From assembly GCF_028693495.1 (NCBI RefSeq), contig NZ_JAQUVG010000027.1, positions 1 through 35,466 of the forward strand: a stretch of 35,466 nt of DNA, given 5' to 3'. The position numbers were made by a program, and so were the translations under genes. This stretch comes from Zoogloea sp. (GTDB lineage: Bacteria > Pseudomonadota > Gammaproteobacteria > Burkholderiales > Rhodocyclaceae). Below the pieces are notes generated by a model. The model worked only from the letters and a program-made list of their open reading frames with translations. It ran no database searches and was not told where the DNA came from. This document shows positions 34,268-35,466 of the stretch, in pieces (the stretch's first letter is position 1; each line of letters opens with the position of its first letter).

Positions 34268-35452
34268 TCAGGCGATCCGGAAACGCGAGGCCAGGGCTTC
34301 AAGGGTATGGGCCAGGTCTTCCAGTTCAGTGGCTGCCTGGCTCATGTGGACCGCGCTGGCCGCGTTGCTTTCCGACGTGCTGGCGATCTGTTCGACCCGC
34401 TGGGCGATGTCCCGCGCGGCACCGGATTGCTCGGAGAGTCCCAGAGTGATGCCCTCCACCGAGTCGATGACGCGCAGGCTGCTGTCCTGGATCTGGCTGA
34501 TGGTCCGTCCCGCTTCGTCGGCCAGGTCCACGCCCCGGGACACCCGCCCGACGCCGTTTTCCATGTCATCGGCAGCGCTCCGGGTGGCGTGCTGGATGCG
34601 ATTGATGGTCAAGGTGATCTCGGCGGTGGACTTGGCGGTGCGCTCGGCGAGCTTGCGCACCTCGTCGGCCACCACGGCAAAGCCGCGCCCGGACTCGCCG
34701 GCCCGCGCAGCCTCGATGGCTGCGTTGAGGGCCAGCAGGTTGGTCTGGTCGGCGATTTCGCGGATCACTCCGGCGACCATCGAGATTTCGCCGGACAAGG
34801 CTTCCAGTTCCCGTACCGAACCAGCGGTGGTGTTGACCGACTCGGCGATGAAGCGCATCTCGCTGACCGCCTCGCCGATCACCCGCGCACCGCTGGCGGC
34901 CTGGGCCCCCGAGCCTTCGGAGAGGCTGCGCGAGTCCCGGGCATGTTCGGTGATGTGATCCACGGAAACCGACAGTTGTTCGATTGCTGCCGCCATGGCG
35001 GAGGCCGATTCAGACTGGGCTTCCGCCAGATTGCGGGTCTGGCCGGCGGTATCGCTCAGTTGCCGGGCGTTGGTCAGGAGGGCGGCCACATCGTGGTGGA
35101 TCGAGGCGACCAGCTCGTGGAGATTGTTGCGCATCTTGGCCAGTTCGACGATGACTGCCGCGAACTCGTCCCGCCCTGCGGGCGGCAGGGGATGGAGAAG
35201 ATTGCCATTGGCGATCTCGCCAGCCAGCTCGCAGCTGGTCCGGGCGACCTGATGGAGGCGGCGGGTAGTCAGGCCCACGCCAACGACGGTGAGGGGCAGG
35301 CCCAGGGCTGCCAGGATCAGCAAGATCCTTTGCTTGGCCTCGTAGCGCCTGTCTGCCTGGAGGAAGGCTTCCCTGGCCTGGGGGTCGGTGGTGGCCAGCT
35401 GCTGCAGCGCGTCCCGTGCTTCCCCCAGACTGTAGAGGCCGCTGGCACCCAG
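34268..35452 (-). CDS. methyl-accepting chemotaxis protein, N-terminus missing at contig end
   Basis: Chemoreceptor that signals to CheA/CheW. The frame is open to the window edge, so the N-terminal transmembrane helix and most of the sensing domain are missing. Present are the end of a helical periplasmic domain ([20 protein letters not shown]), one membrane helix ([20 protein letters not shown]), a HAMP-like linker, and the cytoplasmic signalling domain with the conserved hairpin tip [20 protein letters not shown] followed by [20 protein letters not shown]. No C-terminal CheR-tethering pentapeptide is present (ends ASRFRIA). Coding is reliable only to 35452; the last 14 bases are adapter. 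Confidence 0.93.
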   Translation of the reverse strand: MGASGLYSLGEARDALQQLATTDPQAREAFLQADRRYEAKQRILLILAALGLPLTVVGVGLTTRRLHQVARTSCELAGEIANGNLLHPLPPAGRDEFAAVIVELAKMRNNLHELVASIHHDVAALLTNARQLSDTAGQTRNLAEAQSESASAMAAAIEQLSVSVDHITEHARDSRSLSEGSGAQAASGARVIGEAVSEMRFIAESVNTTAGSVRELEALSGEISMVAGVIREIADQTNLLALNAAIEAARAGESGRGFAVVADEVRKLAERTAKSTAEITLTINRIQHATRSAADDMENGVGRVSRGVDLADEAGRTISQIQDSSLRVIDSVEGITLGLSEQSGAARDIAQRVEQIASTSESNAASAVHMSQAATELEDLAHTLEALASRFRIA

Positions 35453-35466
35453 AGATCGGAAGAGCA
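35453..35466. other. Illumina adapter sequence at the contig end
   Basis: AGATCGGAAGAGCA is exactly the first 14 bases of the standard TruSeq adapter. It is not biological and marks the end of an assembled contig. Confidence 0.92.

Overview
This is a 35.5 kb piece of a high-G+C proteobacterial chromosome, most likely a betaproteobacterium of the Rhodocyclales type. That assignment is inferred from gene content (phasin and PHA-type operators, AldB/ExaC with DUF779, SelO, a LonB/YcbZ-like protease, a membrane spermidine synthase) and codon use; no rRNA or tRNA marker is present. The last 14 bases (35453-35466) match the start of the Illumina TruSeq adapter, so the right edge is probably an assembly contig end.

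Left part, 1-15.4 kb: a genomic island with visibly lower G+C than the right part. It is bounded by imperfect 45-bp direct repeats at 623-667 and 15374-15418. A tyrosine integrase and two small helix-turn-helix proteins lie just inside the right boundary. The target is the 5' end of a ybiT-like ABC-F gene. The right end of the island supplies the RBS, TTG start and first ten codons of that gene, and the left repeat encodes the same ten residues with mostly synonymous differences. Outside the left boundary lies the decayed C-terminus of a related integrase that has lost its catalytic Arg and Tyr, so this site appears to have been used at least twice.

Island cargo: a complete type I restriction-modification operon on the minus strand (hsdM, hsdS, a DUF1016-like remnant, fic, hsdR, a small zinc-finger protein). 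It is followed by about 1.2 kb of hairpin-rich DNA without a convincing gene, an unrecognised 172-aa protein, three consecutive small exported proteins (one with OB-fold character), a 154-aa protein behind an attenuator-like leader, and the recombination module.

Right part, 15.4-35.45 kb: chromosomal genes. After ybiT and a membrane protein comes a divergent polyamine/membrane cluster. Leftward it has a membrane spermidine synthase and a Tat-type FAD amine-oxidase-like protein. Rightward it has DUF350, SPFH-SHOCT, a zinc-ribbon DUF4178 protein, a 50-aa Ser/Gly-rich membrane peptide and a prokaryotic AdoMet decarboxylase, with start/stop overlaps between the last three. Tight coupling suggests one pathway that makes or uses an aminopropylated amine at a membrane. 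Then follow a flavin reductase-like protein, a phasin with two TGC/GCA palindromes in its promoter, a Lon-like protease with an atypical ATP-binding motif, an ADP-ribosylglycohydrolase homologue lacking the usual metal-binding Asp motifs, a DUF2502 protein, SelO, DUF779 and an acetaldehyde dehydrogenase behind a good sigma-54 promoter, and the cytoplasmic part of a chemoreceptor cut by the contig end.
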